NCBI GenBank assembly: GCA_002633005.1
Contig: NMRA01000660.1
Coordinates: 77,172 to 101,084, forward strand
DNA from: Phoronis australis
Lineage: Eukaryota > Phoronida > Phoronidae
DNA: 23,913 nt
Reading direction: 5' to 3'
Numbering within the stretch: position 1 is the first letter of the stretch; each line of letters starts with the position of its first letter. The notes beneath the pieces are model-generated. The model made no database searches, was not told the origin of the DNA, and worked only from the letters and a program-made list of their open reading frames with translations. Positions 19,801 through 23,913 of the stretch are shown here, piece by piece. The translations under genes were made by a program, and so were the position numbers.

Positions 19801-21687
19801 TATGACAATGGCGCGTACACGCACCACGAGCATATTGTTTTCAAAACCACGTCCGAAAGGGGCCCTAAGTTGGTATCCCTTTATGTAACTGGCCCGTTGG
19901 CGAAGTTGTATGTTATTGGAGTTCAGTGAAATCTACATCTCATACTCCCCCGAACAACTACGTCAACATATGTCCGCACTTTTTGTTATCTAGAGTTCAG
20001 GTGAGAGTATTTATTTGTAACAAGATAAATAACTGAAAGAGCTATATTAGAATCGTCAAAAACAACAAGGACACCTAGAGCGTGTACCACCTAAATGTAA
20101 ACAACACCACAGTAACAATCAAAGCATCAATAAAAACAACAATAACAACAAGAACAAGAATAAAGAAAACTTCACTTGAAATACCTTCCTGTACGTTTAC
20201 CTGTATGCATATCCACCCACCTTTCTCGAGACTTGTAACCGAGCTCTCTTGTGAGACGTCTGAGCTCAAGTCTTTGTTGTGTGCTTGTATTTTGAATGTC
20301 CACTCAGTGCACACTTTGGTGGGGAACAATCTTTCCAACGTTCTGGACGGTATGTTAGCTTCACTTGCCCAGTCTGAATTTTTGCTTTTGTAGTGCAGCG
20401 TGTAAGTTCCCGCTGAGTCGCATCGCCAATCTGGCTCCTGCAAAGTTGAATGACCAATGAAAAGCGTGAGCGTCATGCAAGATCCTGCCGCTCATTGAAA
20501 GATACTGCTTTGTCAATACATGATTCGAATCTTCTATAAAATGAAGTAAGGGCAGTTTGAATTTAAAAAAAAATATTACAAAATAGGAAATACCGACAGC
20601 TTCAACTTGAATGGCAGTTTGACATATATAAAGACTTGGTGATCAATAGCAAGGAAAATCAACTGGCTCCAAAACTGAGTTTACTGTTCATGATCGACTT
20701 ACGTTCCACGACACGCGAATTGCAGTTGATTCCGGGATCAAAGTTACGATTGGAAGACGTGGAACTGAAATTAAACGTTTAATGTAAAAGTCAACAAACG
20801 CTCATGTGCACATTTCGGAGTTTCATTTTAAATTACTTAAGAATCATAATTTGTTTTCAAACGAAAGCCTAGCTCGTAGACAACTATTGGTAAATTCTTC
20901 ACATAATACGTGTCCGGTTTTCTAAGAAACGAGGTTGTCACTAGACACACACATGCCCTCGATTTCAATATAAAAAGAATACCAAAGTGTGTTCCTTAGC
21001 AGGTTTCTTTAATTGTACTAATTTACAATAAGCATTTTTATATCAGTATCTTACGTCCGCACACTGATGACTCAGGACTGGCAGGTCCAACGTCGTTGTT
21101 GGCAAGCTTTATTTTGACCCGTACATGCACTTGGTACTGGTTTTGGTCGTCCCCAGATCGCATTGAAAATGACGAGACGCCACTGTCAACGTCATTGCTT
21201 CGTGTCCAGTCAGAGGCCGTCGTTTGTCTATACTCCACAATGTACTTGTGAACTGGTCCAACACCACGGTCAGTTTGAGCTGACCACAGACGCCAAGTCA
21301 CAGTTATCTCAGTGCGGTTTCTCGATATACTGGGTGCGTTAACGAGACGAGCTATTTCTAAAACACACAAATGCATTTAAATCAAACAAATATATACTGG
21401 AAGGTGATAGCGGAAGCAGTTATTGTTGCCTGGCGACATTAATGGTATTTTCTGCGTGTCAGCTTAAATTGCGGACAATCTAGACTCTCATGAGTGGACA
21501 AGAAAGCTCACTCAATGCAGCACATACGCAACAGGACAAAGAAGTATGGAACATGTACCTATTTTACAGTATGGCGTCTTATATCCCTCCTGGCACGTGC
21601 AGTTTCCTCTGAACCTGTCACAAGTTCCAGGCAAGCAGCGACCACAGGACTGTAGGCAGTCTGCACCGTAGAAGTTGTCTGGACATT
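1104..21687 (-). CDS. Receptor tyrosine kinase, EGF-FN3(n)-TM-Tie-like kinase, multi-exon, both ends incomplete
   Basis: Single-pass cell-surface receptor that should phosphorylate tyrosines on itself and on partners after ligand binding. I placed exons by hand from reading frame, AG acceptors and GT donors. In order on the minus strand they are 21687-21559, 21357-21055, 20764-20703, 20437-20221, 19140-18832, 17955-17647, 17366-17064, 15974-15757, 15210-15147, 14948-14842, 12402-12228, 8873-8765, 8638-8368, 7698-7635, 7373-7271, 5950-5733, 5547-5437, 3452-3274, 3021-2837, 1661-1621 and 1200-1104. Every junction agrees in phase and every exon is open. A broken FN3 exon (18554-18461) is left out. 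The order is EGF module, FN3 domains, phosphatase-receptor-like stalk domain, membrane helix, kinase. Kinase wording such as [13 protein letters not shown] and [16 protein letters not shown] is closest to vertebrate Tie receptors as I know them, but no Ig domain is seen and there are more FN3 domains than in Tie. The signal peptide and last kinase exon are missing from the model. Family is certain; orthology to Tie is not. Confidence 0.9.
1662..2836. other. RTK intron, nothing recognised
   Basis: About 1.2 kb between the activation-loop exon and the 41-base exon. Short open frames on both strands show no domain wording. A G-run (GGGGGGG near 2550) is the only compositional oddity. Confidence 0.5.
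2837..3452 (-). CDS. RTK kinase hinge, catalytic loop and activation loop (two exons)
   Basis: Exon 3452-3274 (179 bases, phase 1 to 0) encodes [20 protein letters not shown], a short kinase insert, and [19 protein letters not shown]. Exon 3021-2837 (185 bases, phase 0 to 2) has [17 protein letters not shown] with catalytic Asp and Asn, ISDFGLSR with the Mg-binding Asp, an activation loop with one Tyr (EDIYVKHTQ), and [12 protein letters not shown]. The R-D-L-A-A-R-N wording is specific to tyrosine kinases. The donor is GT|GTACGC at 2836, set by the match to the next exon (GT|G = Val). Confidence 0.94.
3453..5436. other. RTK intron, nothing recognised
   Basis: About 2 kb in the kinase N-lobe. 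AT-rich from about 4.5 to 5.3 kb, with no open frame of note and no clear repeat ends. Confidence 0.5.
5437..5950 (-). CDS. RTK kinase N-lobe (two exons)
   Basis: Exon 5950-5733 (218 bases, phase 2 to 1) carries the juxtamembrane part, then [20 protein letters not shown] (Gly-rich loop G-K-G-S-F-G) and KVALKQLNG, where the Lys of VALK binds ATP. Exon 5547-5437 (111 bases, phase 1 to 1) reads [20 protein letters not shown], with the helix-C Glu in FIGEL, then [18 protein letters not shown]. Both donors are good (G|GTAAGT and G|GTAAAG). The first exon follows the membrane exon directly: AG|T gives Ser. Confidence 0.93.
5951..7270. other. RTK intron between membrane and kinase exons, nothing recognised
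   Basis: About 1.3 kb. Plus-strand open frames of 62-78 codons are present (for example 6203-6436), but they lack family wording or supporting splice sites. Phase 2 on both sides is satisfied without an extra exon. Confidence 0.5.
7271..7373 (-). CDS. RTK transmembrane exon
   Basis: A 103-base exon, phase 1 to 2. After VRDYITSS comes a run of about 26 nonpolar residues, from [20 protein letters not shown] to IVFALH, long enough for one helix, with GxxxG-like small residues near its start. Acceptor TTCTTAACAG, donor AG|GTGGGT. The residues after the helix ([10 protein letters not shown]) hold few basic residues for a stop-transfer signal. Confidence 0.85.
7635..8873 (-). CDS. RTK membrane-proximal domain of receptor-phosphatase type (three exons)
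   Basis: Exons 8873-8765 (phase 1 to 2), 8638-8368 (phase 2 to 0) and 7698-7635 (phase 0 to 1). The text runs [20 protein letters not shown], then [43 protein letters not shown] and FHVQ-like end wording ([16 protein letters not shown]). The Y-I-A-A-x-L and G-D-G-x-x-Y-G-G-Y-x-N-A-x-L signatures are those I know from the juxtamembrane FN3-like region of receptor tyrosine phosphatases and some invertebrate receptors. KRRR could be a processing site; that is inference. The first acceptor joins the FN3 exon ending at 12228 directly (G|AT = Asp), across a 3.4-kb intron that holds the palindrome. Confidence 0.82.
7699..8367. other. RTK intron, nothing recognised
   Basis: About 670 bases between two exons of the membrane-proximal domain, phase 0 on both sides. 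One 82-codon plus-strand frame shows no recognisable features. Confidence 0.45.
9558..9657 (+). mobile_element. tRNA-like SINE head (left palindrome arm)
   Basis: TGGTGTAGTGG at 9570-9580 fits an RNA polymerase III A box and GCTTCGACTCC at 9614-9624 fits a B box, with about 33 bases between them as in tRNA genes. The T-stem halves do not pair, so it is not a working tRNA gene; a tRNA-derived SINE is the better reading. The tail is cut by the palindrome centre. Confidence 0.55.
9658..9757 (-). mobile_element. tRNA-like SINE head (mirror copy)
   Basis: Exact reverse-complement copy of the SINE-like head in the left arm, with boxes at 9735-9745 (A) and 9691-9701 (B) on the minus strand. If the palindrome is an artefact, this copy does not exist. 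Confidence 0.5.
10191..10191. other. Single N: probable contig join
   Basis: One ambiguous base, exactly where the palindrome ends and a foldback element begins. A lone N at a sharp sequence change is read here as a join of unknown size. Confidence 0.7.
10446..10496 (+). repeat. Direct repeat, copy 1 (partner at 11651-11698)
   Basis: Shares AACTTGTTACATTTTAGGAG-type text, then AGCAAC and AAATGTAAAAA, with 11651-11698. The two are in the same orientation, about 1.2 kb apart, and differ at several bases. Confidence 0.6.
10499..10535. repeat. 37-bp inverted repeat, 18-bp arms
   Basis: GTAAAATGTAACAGTTGT, one A, then ACAACTGTTACATTTTAC: two perfect 18-bp arms around one base. It would form a tight hairpin and repeats the TGTAACA word found several times between 10382 and 10530. 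Confidence 0.9.
10770..10900. repeat. Degenerate trinucleotide tract (ACT/ATT)
   Basis: Runs of imperfect ACTATT, ACCATT and ATTATC triplets, purest at 10865-10896 (ATTATTATCATTATCATT). A decayed microsatellite. Confidence 0.7.
10901..12227. other. RTK intron remainder, nothing coding recognised
   Basis: Apart from the direct-repeat copy at 11651, I see no domain wording or clear repeat ends here. Open frames of 69-78 codons on both strands look like chance. Confidence 0.45.
11651..11698 (+). repeat. Direct repeat, copy 2 (partner at 10446-10496)
   Basis: CTTGTTACACTTTTAGGAG followed by AGGTCTAGCAAC and AAAATGTAAAAAA. Likely a second, partial copy of the foldback element's inner part, since the inverted ends are not seen around it. 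Confidence 0.55.
12228..14948 (-). CDS. RTK FN3 domain, split by a 2.4-kb repeat-bearing intron
   Basis: Exon 14948-14842 (107 bases, phase 1 to 0) reads [20 protein letters not shown], then [16 protein letters not shown]. Exon 12402-12228 (175 bases, phase 0 to 1) continues [20 protein letters not shown], then [20 protein letters not shown] and [16 protein letters not shown]. The join QYK-ISWN fits the FN3 mid-strand. Donor AAA|GTTAGT is preferred; the stronger-looking GTAAGT four bases on would leave phase 1, which does not fit the next exon. The closing donor G|GTACTT is weak. The intron holds the 13.2-14.5 kb element. Confidence 0.8.
12403..13215. other. RTK intron, nothing recognised
   Basis: About 800 bases between the FN3 exon at 12402 and the candidate element. 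No frame or repeat that I can name. Confidence 0.45.
13216..13240. repeat. Perfect hairpin, 11-bp arms
   Basis: ATTATTGTCAC, GGC, GTGACAATAAT. It overlaps the left inverted end of the element. Confidence 0.85.
13647..13659 (-). promoter_or_regulatory. DR1-type nuclear-receptor motif (unit 1)
   Basis: TGACCTTTGACCT, on the minus strand AGGTCAAAGGTCA: two perfect AGGTCA half-sites one base apart, the consensus known for HNF4/RXR-PPAR-type receptors. Function here is untested inference. Confidence 0.4.
14080..14092 (-). promoter_or_regulatory. DR1-type nuclear-receptor motif (unit 2)
   Basis: TGACCCTTGACCT, on the minus strand AGGTCAAGGGTCA. It lies at the same place in the next unit, 433 bases away, with one half-site changed to the accepted variant GGGTCA. 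Confidence 0.35.
14381..14432 (+). repeat. AAGAAT-type simple repeat
   Basis: Imperfect runs of AAGAATAAGAAG then AAGAATAAGAATAA. A microsatellite inside the candidate element. Confidence 0.85.
14449..14472. repeat. Hairpin at right end of element
   Basis: ACTCTGCGC, TTACAC, GCGCAGAGT: perfect 9-bp arms around six bases. It forms part of the right inverted end. Confidence 0.85.
14480..14841. other. RTK intron, nothing recognised
   Basis: About 360 bases between the element and the FN3 exon ending at 14842. A chance minus-strand frame crosses the element edge; nothing else is seen. Confidence 0.45.
15147..15974 (-). CDS. RTK FN3 domain, split near its end
   Basis: Exon 15974-15757 (218 bases, phase 1 to 0) encodes [20 protein letters not shown], then [20 protein letters not shown], ending NNTYDFK|GTGAGA. 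Exon 15210-15147 (64 bases, phase 0 to 1) supplies [20 protein letters not shown] and ends G|GTGAGG. The joined text [16 protein letters not shown] is a normal FN3 last strand. The intron is about 550 bases. The open frame runs on past the donor of the first exon, but that extension lacks domain sense. Confidence 0.85.
15211..15756. other. RTK intron inside an FN3 domain
   Basis: Two minus-strand frames (to 15538 and 15509-15240) run through it. They show no domain wording and are read as chance openness next to the exons. Confidence 0.5.
16128..16751 (-). CDS. Unrecognised two-exon reading frame inside RTK intron
   Basis: Two adjacent minus-strand open frames join in phase across a 156-base GT-AG intron: 16740 (or an ATG at 16751) to 16508, ending TCAG|GTACAA, then 16351 to the stop at 16128. 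The joined text is about 155 residues, including [55 protein letters not shown], then [20 protein letters not shown] and [13 protein letters not shown]. Several cysteines and an alternating hydrophobic pattern suggest a small beta-rich extracellular domain; a distant PLAT-like sense is possible but weak. A TGA 15 bases before the ATG closes the frame upstream. The phases do not fit insertion into the RTK chain, so it may be a nested gene, an old fragment of another gene, or chance. Confidence 0.35.
17064..17366 (-). CDS. RTK FN3 domain, full exon
   Basis: A 303-base exon, phase 1 at both ends, starting [20 protein letters not shown], with FSWQSLPC early and [20 protein letters not shown] late, the canonical FN3 L-x-P-x-x-x-Y and A-x-N-x-x-G wording. 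It ends ARNVTNESG with donor G|GTAATG. Acceptor is TTTATTTCAG. The start of this exon recurs at 18554-18461. Confidence 0.85.
17273..18108. repeat. ~835-bp repeat, copy 1 (partner 18461-19293)
   Basis: Covers the start of one FN3 exon, its intron, a whole FN3 exon and part of the next intron. It matches 18461-19293 with scattered single-base changes, roughly a few per cent by eye, and a 4-base indel near 17490 (ACTTATTGTC against ACTTGTC). Introns are as alike as exons. Confidence 0.92.
17647..17955 (-). CDS. RTK FN3 domain (near-identical partner of domain 3)
   Basis: A 309-base exon, phase 1 at both ends, starting [20 protein letters not shown]. It has the same length, splice sites (TTCTTTAG acceptor, C|GTTAGT donor) and FN3 landmarks as 19140-18832. 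Differences inside the exon are His/Asn, Ser/Thr, Ala/Asp, Asn/Ser, Ser/Arg, Lys/Glu and Thr/Ile. All keep the frame open, so both copies could be used. Confidence 0.82.
18114..18332 (+). mobile_element. LINE 3' fragment, C-terminal reverse-transcriptase tail
   Basis: Open plus-strand frame ending in TAA, reading [20 protein letters not shown], then [31 protein letters not shown] and [11 protein letters not shown]-x-L-P-x-x-V with a later hydrophobic helix and a Cys-rich end resembles the C-termini of non-LTR retrotransposon proteins. No catalytic block is present, so it is a 5'-truncated insertion. It begins where the two copies of the ~835-bp repeat part company. Confidence 0.5.
18431..18459 (+). 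mobile_element. Start of a tRNA-like SINE, cut by N
   Basis: TGGCTCCGTGGTCAGCGG at 18438-18455 resembles a pol III A box (TGGCNNAGTGG with one mismatch). The B box would fall beyond the N, so this rests on one motif. Confidence 0.3.
18460..18460. other. Single N: probable contig join
   Basis: One ambiguous base between a repeat fragment and the mid-exon start of the second ~835-bp copy. The abrupt start in mid-exon marks it as a join. Confidence 0.75.
18461..18554 (-). pseudogene. Broken FN3 exon, cut off at the N
   Basis: The first 94 bases of an FN3 exon (phase 1 start, acceptor ATTTCAG), reading [20 protein letters not shown] and on to LPCLSS. It matches the start of the exon at 17366-17064, with Lys for Glu and Ser for Lys as the visible changes. 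The reading frame stops only because the sequence hits N at 18460, where the matching text is replaced by unrelated repeat sequence. It is therefore more likely an assembly break than a decayed exon. Confidence 0.7.
18832..19140 (-). CDS. RTK FN3 domain 3 (copy in the 18.5-19.3 kb repeat)
   Basis: A 309-base exon, phase 1 at both ends, starting [20 protein letters not shown]. It shows [20 protein letters not shown] and [13 protein letters not shown], a textbook FN3 layout. Acceptor is TTCTTTAG and donor C|GTTAGT. It is nearly identical to the exon at 17955-17647, with seven residue changes within the exon, and the introns on both sides are near-identical too. It may be a recent exon duplication or the second allele of the same exon. 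Confidence 0.75.
19294..20220. other. RTK intron, nothing recognised
   Basis: About 930 bases. A 96-codon plus-strand frame (19639-19929) shows no family wording. An ACAATAACAAC-type tract lies near 20125-20165. Confidence 0.45.
20221..20764 (-). CDS. RTK FN3 domain 2, split over two exons
   Basis: Exon 20764-20703 (62 bases, phase 1 to 0) encodes [20 protein letters not shown] plus Asn, the first strands with the conserved Trp. It ends AAC|GTAAGT. Exon 20437-20221 (217 bases, phase 0 to 1) continues [20 protein letters not shown] and holds WTFKIQAHN near the end. Joined, they make about 92 residues, one FN3 domain. The first exon is too short to show as an open frame of its own; phase and domain sense support it. 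I chose donor G|GTGGGT at 20220. A second GT (CAG|GTAAAC), 17 bases downstream, would break the phase match. Confidence 0.78.
21055..21357 (-). CDS. RTK FN3 domain 1 (single exon)
   Basis: A 303-base exon, phase 1 at both ends, so it is one symmetric module. It starts [20 protein letters not shown], has the early-strand Trp in TVTWRLW, the C'-strand YIVEYRQ, and YQVHVRVKI as the late strand. These are the usual FN3 landmarks, though the late strand lacks the common L-P-x-T-x-Y motif. Donor C|GTAAGA follows. The preceding intron is only about 200 bases. Confidence 0.82.
21559..21687 (-). CDS. RTK exon 1 of model: EGF-like module
   Basis: One 129-base exon, phase 1 at both ends. It encodes a 43-residue module beginning [11 protein letters not shown] and ending PYCKIG. 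It has eight cysteines with gaps of 8, 3, 2, 4, 6, 1 and 8 residues, the laminin/Tie-like EGF pattern. The acceptor TTTTGCAG lies at 21688 and the donor is AG|GTACAT at 21558. Such modules usually come in series, so more EGF exons may lie upstream, but I found none between 21.7 and 23.9 kb. It is the most N-terminal exon I can defend. Confidence 0.8.
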   Translation of the reverse strand, partial: NVQTTSTVQTAYSPVVAACLELVTGSEETARARRDIRRHTVK

Positions 21688-21927
21688 CTGCAAAACTCAA
21701 CTTATGTAAATCAATGCTCAACGCCTCGCTACTTGAGTGAAACTAAAATTGGTAAGTAACATAAATCACAAATGAGTAGTCAAATGACTTTACCGGGAAT
21801 GTAGTTATTCTATATCGTTTCTATTTTTATTTTTATACCAGCACGTATTTATTTTACATTGCCCATCGTATACTACATTTGCATTGGTACACCTCCTTTT
21901 TCGTTATCTCATTGGCAAGTTGTTTTT

Positions 21928-22345
21928 GATTGTTCTAAAACCCCCTCGACAGAAACACATCACGACCCACCACTTCTCGACCCACAACCCCCACGACACA
22001 CAACGCCCTCTACCCATGACCTGCGGCAAGAAGAATTTTTCGCTGTTTACACAGTTCATAATCATATTACGTCGATGAGCGACTTTTGCATAAGACTTGC
22101 CTACACGCTAATCTGCTATTTCTCAGGACGGGTGGTCAAAAACAGAAATAGCGCACTGTGAGCGTGCTATTGTCATAGAAATGGTTGCACGAGAGGTTAC
22201 CAATGACCATGTTAAACTTAACTTAGGGAGAGAGTACCATAACGTGAATGCACTCAAGTTTACATTTTTCTATTTACTTTCTGTTGTATATTTTTTCTCA
22301 ATATACTCCATTTTACGGTGATATAAAATACCTTTTTAGTTAACA
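21928..22345 (+). repeat. Diverged direct repeat, copy 1
   Basis: Shares with 23020-23452, in the same order, GATTGTTCT-AAACCCCCTCGAC, a CGACCCAC-rich C-strand tract, TTCATAATCA-ATTACGTCG, GTGAGCGTGCTAT, GTTACCAATG and CTTAGGGAGAGAGT. About 1.1 kb separates matching points. Many changes between copies. Confidence 0.75.
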
Positions 22346-22475
22346 GTTTGTTTTGCAAAAAAAAACCGGAAAAGCCAACTGAGCTCACGGCCCGACTCGT
22401 TGGTCCTGCAAGTCAGCACTTTTTCTATGTACCGATCGAGGCGAGCTCTCGTAGACTAGGTCAGGGGATTTGAGG

Positions 22476-22512
22476 GCCTTCGGTCGAGGGGGGCGTGGGG
22501 TGTGGGGTCTAG
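22476..22512 (-). repeat. Inverted copy of the C-rich tract
   Basis: GGTCGAGGGGGGCGTGGGG, the reverse complement of the CCCACGCCCCCCTCGACC-type text that opens both direct-repeat copies. It lies between them in the opposite orientation. Confidence 0.5.
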
Positions 22513-23019
22513 GGAATTTTATAACAAACCAGTTATTTCTATTTTTTCAGTATAATGTGGTCTAGCTCAATCATTCACCTAGCGTATTTCCCACAAAACT
22601 TCCTAAGTGCTTTTTTCGGATTAATTTTCCCAACGTCCTTAGGGGTGTTATTGGATTTCCCGTTCTACCCAATTTTCTGAAAGAAAATTCAGACAATTTT
22701 TCTAGTCACACGTTTGTTAAATCTTCTGCTTACTTTGGGAACTTCTATTTTCCACGGCTTAAACGTTTTTCCTGTCTTCTTTTATTGCTTTTTATACTTA
22801 GTCATAATACACGACATTGCTGTAATATTCACATGTTATTTTACTCTGCGACATACCTCATGTCATACCCCTGGCAAAACAGATTCCGATACATTACCTT
22901 AGAGGCGGCGAATGTTTCCCTTGGAACAAGAACTCTGTTCGATCTATAGTATTATCTTGGGTAAATTATAACTTTTAATTGCCATCTTGATAAGGAAAGC
23001 AAAGCGATTTACCCCCGGA
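22513..23019. other. No feature recognised
   Basis: AT-rich sequence upstream of the first placed RTK exon. I searched the minus strand for further cysteine-rich exons or a signal peptide and saw none. Confidence 0.4.
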
Positions 23020-23452
23020 TCATAAACAGATTGTTCCTAAACCCCCTCGACCCCCACATCCCACGACCCTTCTGACCCACAACCTCTACGACCCACGACC
23101 AGTGGCAATAGATGTATCTTTGCGCTTTTTACATATTTCATAATCACATTACGTCGCTGAATGACTTTCCTACATGTACGTGTATAAGACATACTTACAT
23201 GTACACGTAAATATGTTCTGGTTCAAATTTGGTGGTTAAAATCAATTTGCGTGAGAATGTGATCAGAAACAGACGATGGTGAGCGTGCTATCGGAAATGA
23301 TTTCACGCGCAGTTACCAATGGCCCTGTTCCACTGAACTTAGGGAGAGAGTGCGCTAATGTGGATGTACATAATTTCACATTTTATTTTCCATAGTTGCT
23401 TTCAGTTGTGTACTTGTTTACAGTATACTCTATATAACAGCTTGTTTCTTTC
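23020..23452 (+). repeat. Diverged direct repeat, copy 2
   Basis: Second copy of the block at 21928-22345, with an added ACATGTAC-rich stretch near 23171-23205. No coding frame. It may be an old tandem duplication or two copies of a dispersed repeat. Confidence 0.7.
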
Positions 23453-23744
23453 AAACTGTGTAAAAAATTAAATTACATATTCGTCGGCTGCTCACACTCT
23501 CCCAAAAAGCTTGAATCTGCCATGCACTGAAGCGCAGACGAAAGGATTACACTCTGCCGGGAACGATAATTGTAACGTCGGTAGGTCTTTTGATTTGGCT
23601 GCAATTTTTTCTCTGTTGCTGGATTTCAAATTTGCCGAATCGACTCTCTTAATTGCACAAAAGCAGGGAACAGCTAGTCTCCTGCACAGACCCTCGAGGT
23701 TGGTTGGGGTCTGCTACAGGACACTTTTCCATCCGCATTCTTGC

Positions 23745-23913
23745 AATATCATTGGCTGTTCCGATTTCAAGAAACAAGGCATTCTATTGGTCAGTTGTAT
23801 AATAGGTCAAACTAGTTCACCAACATGGCGACTTCCAGTAAAAGAATGTCGATGGATTTACAGCTGTTTAAATCTCTCTGTTTTCATCAAACTCCCGCAT
23901 TTCAAAGCTAACG
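23745..23913 (+). promoter_or_regulatory. Weak candidate promoter and start of a plus-strand gene
   Basis: Two inverted CCAAT boxes (ATTGG at 23751 and 23787) precede CCAACATGGCGAC, a favourable start context also like a YY1 site, with the ATG at 23824. The frame from it gives MATSSKRMSMDLQLFKSLCF and meets TAA about 28 codons on, so coding use would need a splice inside it. The window ends before this can be judged. Confidence 0.2.

Noticed and set aside
1-23913. CRISPR arrays, operons, bacterial promoters or terminators
   Set aside because: Spliced exons, LINE and SINE sequence mark this as animal nuclear DNA, and no regularly spaced short repeats with unique spacers were seen.

Overview
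This is animal nuclear DNA, AT-rich, with introns of a few hundred bases to about 3.4 kb and many young repeats. The protein families and the frequent TACATGTA-type words suggest a marine invertebrate deuterostome such as a lancelet or hemichordate. That taxon is an inference; no sequence here proves it.

One gene dominates. On the minus strand, from about 21.69 kb down to 1.10 kb, I can place 21 exons (plus one broken copy) of a receptor tyrosine kinase. They encode an eight-cysteine EGF module, a run of fibronectin type III (FN3) domains, a membrane-proximal domain of the kind seen in receptor tyrosine phosphatases, one membrane helix, and a Tie-like kinase domain with all catalytic motifs. 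Splice phases agree at every one of the 20 junctions of the chain. About 3,574 coding bases (about 1,190 codons) are present. The N-terminus with signal peptide lies beyond the high-coordinate end, or was not recognised. The last kinase exon (after SEDV) was not found and probably lies before base 1.

The rest is intron and repeats. A LINE reverse-transcriptase fragment fills bases 1-761. A perfect 1,066-bp palindrome (9125-10190) stops exactly at a single N. A foldback element follows that N. A roughly 1.25-kb element with inverted ends (13235-14479) holds three copies of a ~433-bp unit, and two of these carry a DR1 nuclear-receptor-like motif. A LINE tail and a tRNA-like SINE start precede a second N at 18460, next to an ~835-bp near-identical repeat of an FN3 exon and its introns. 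That repeat may be a recent exon duplication or two alleles assembled in tandem. A diverged ~400-bp repeat pair lies at 21.9-23.45 kb. An unrecognised two-exon reading frame sits within one RTK intron (16.13-16.75 kb).

The most notable points are the receptor's unusual make-up (phosphatase-receptor-like stalk on a Tie-like kinase), the three different phase-0 introns inside its FN3 domains, and the two repeat structures next to N positions that should be tested as assembly errors before any biology is drawn from them.
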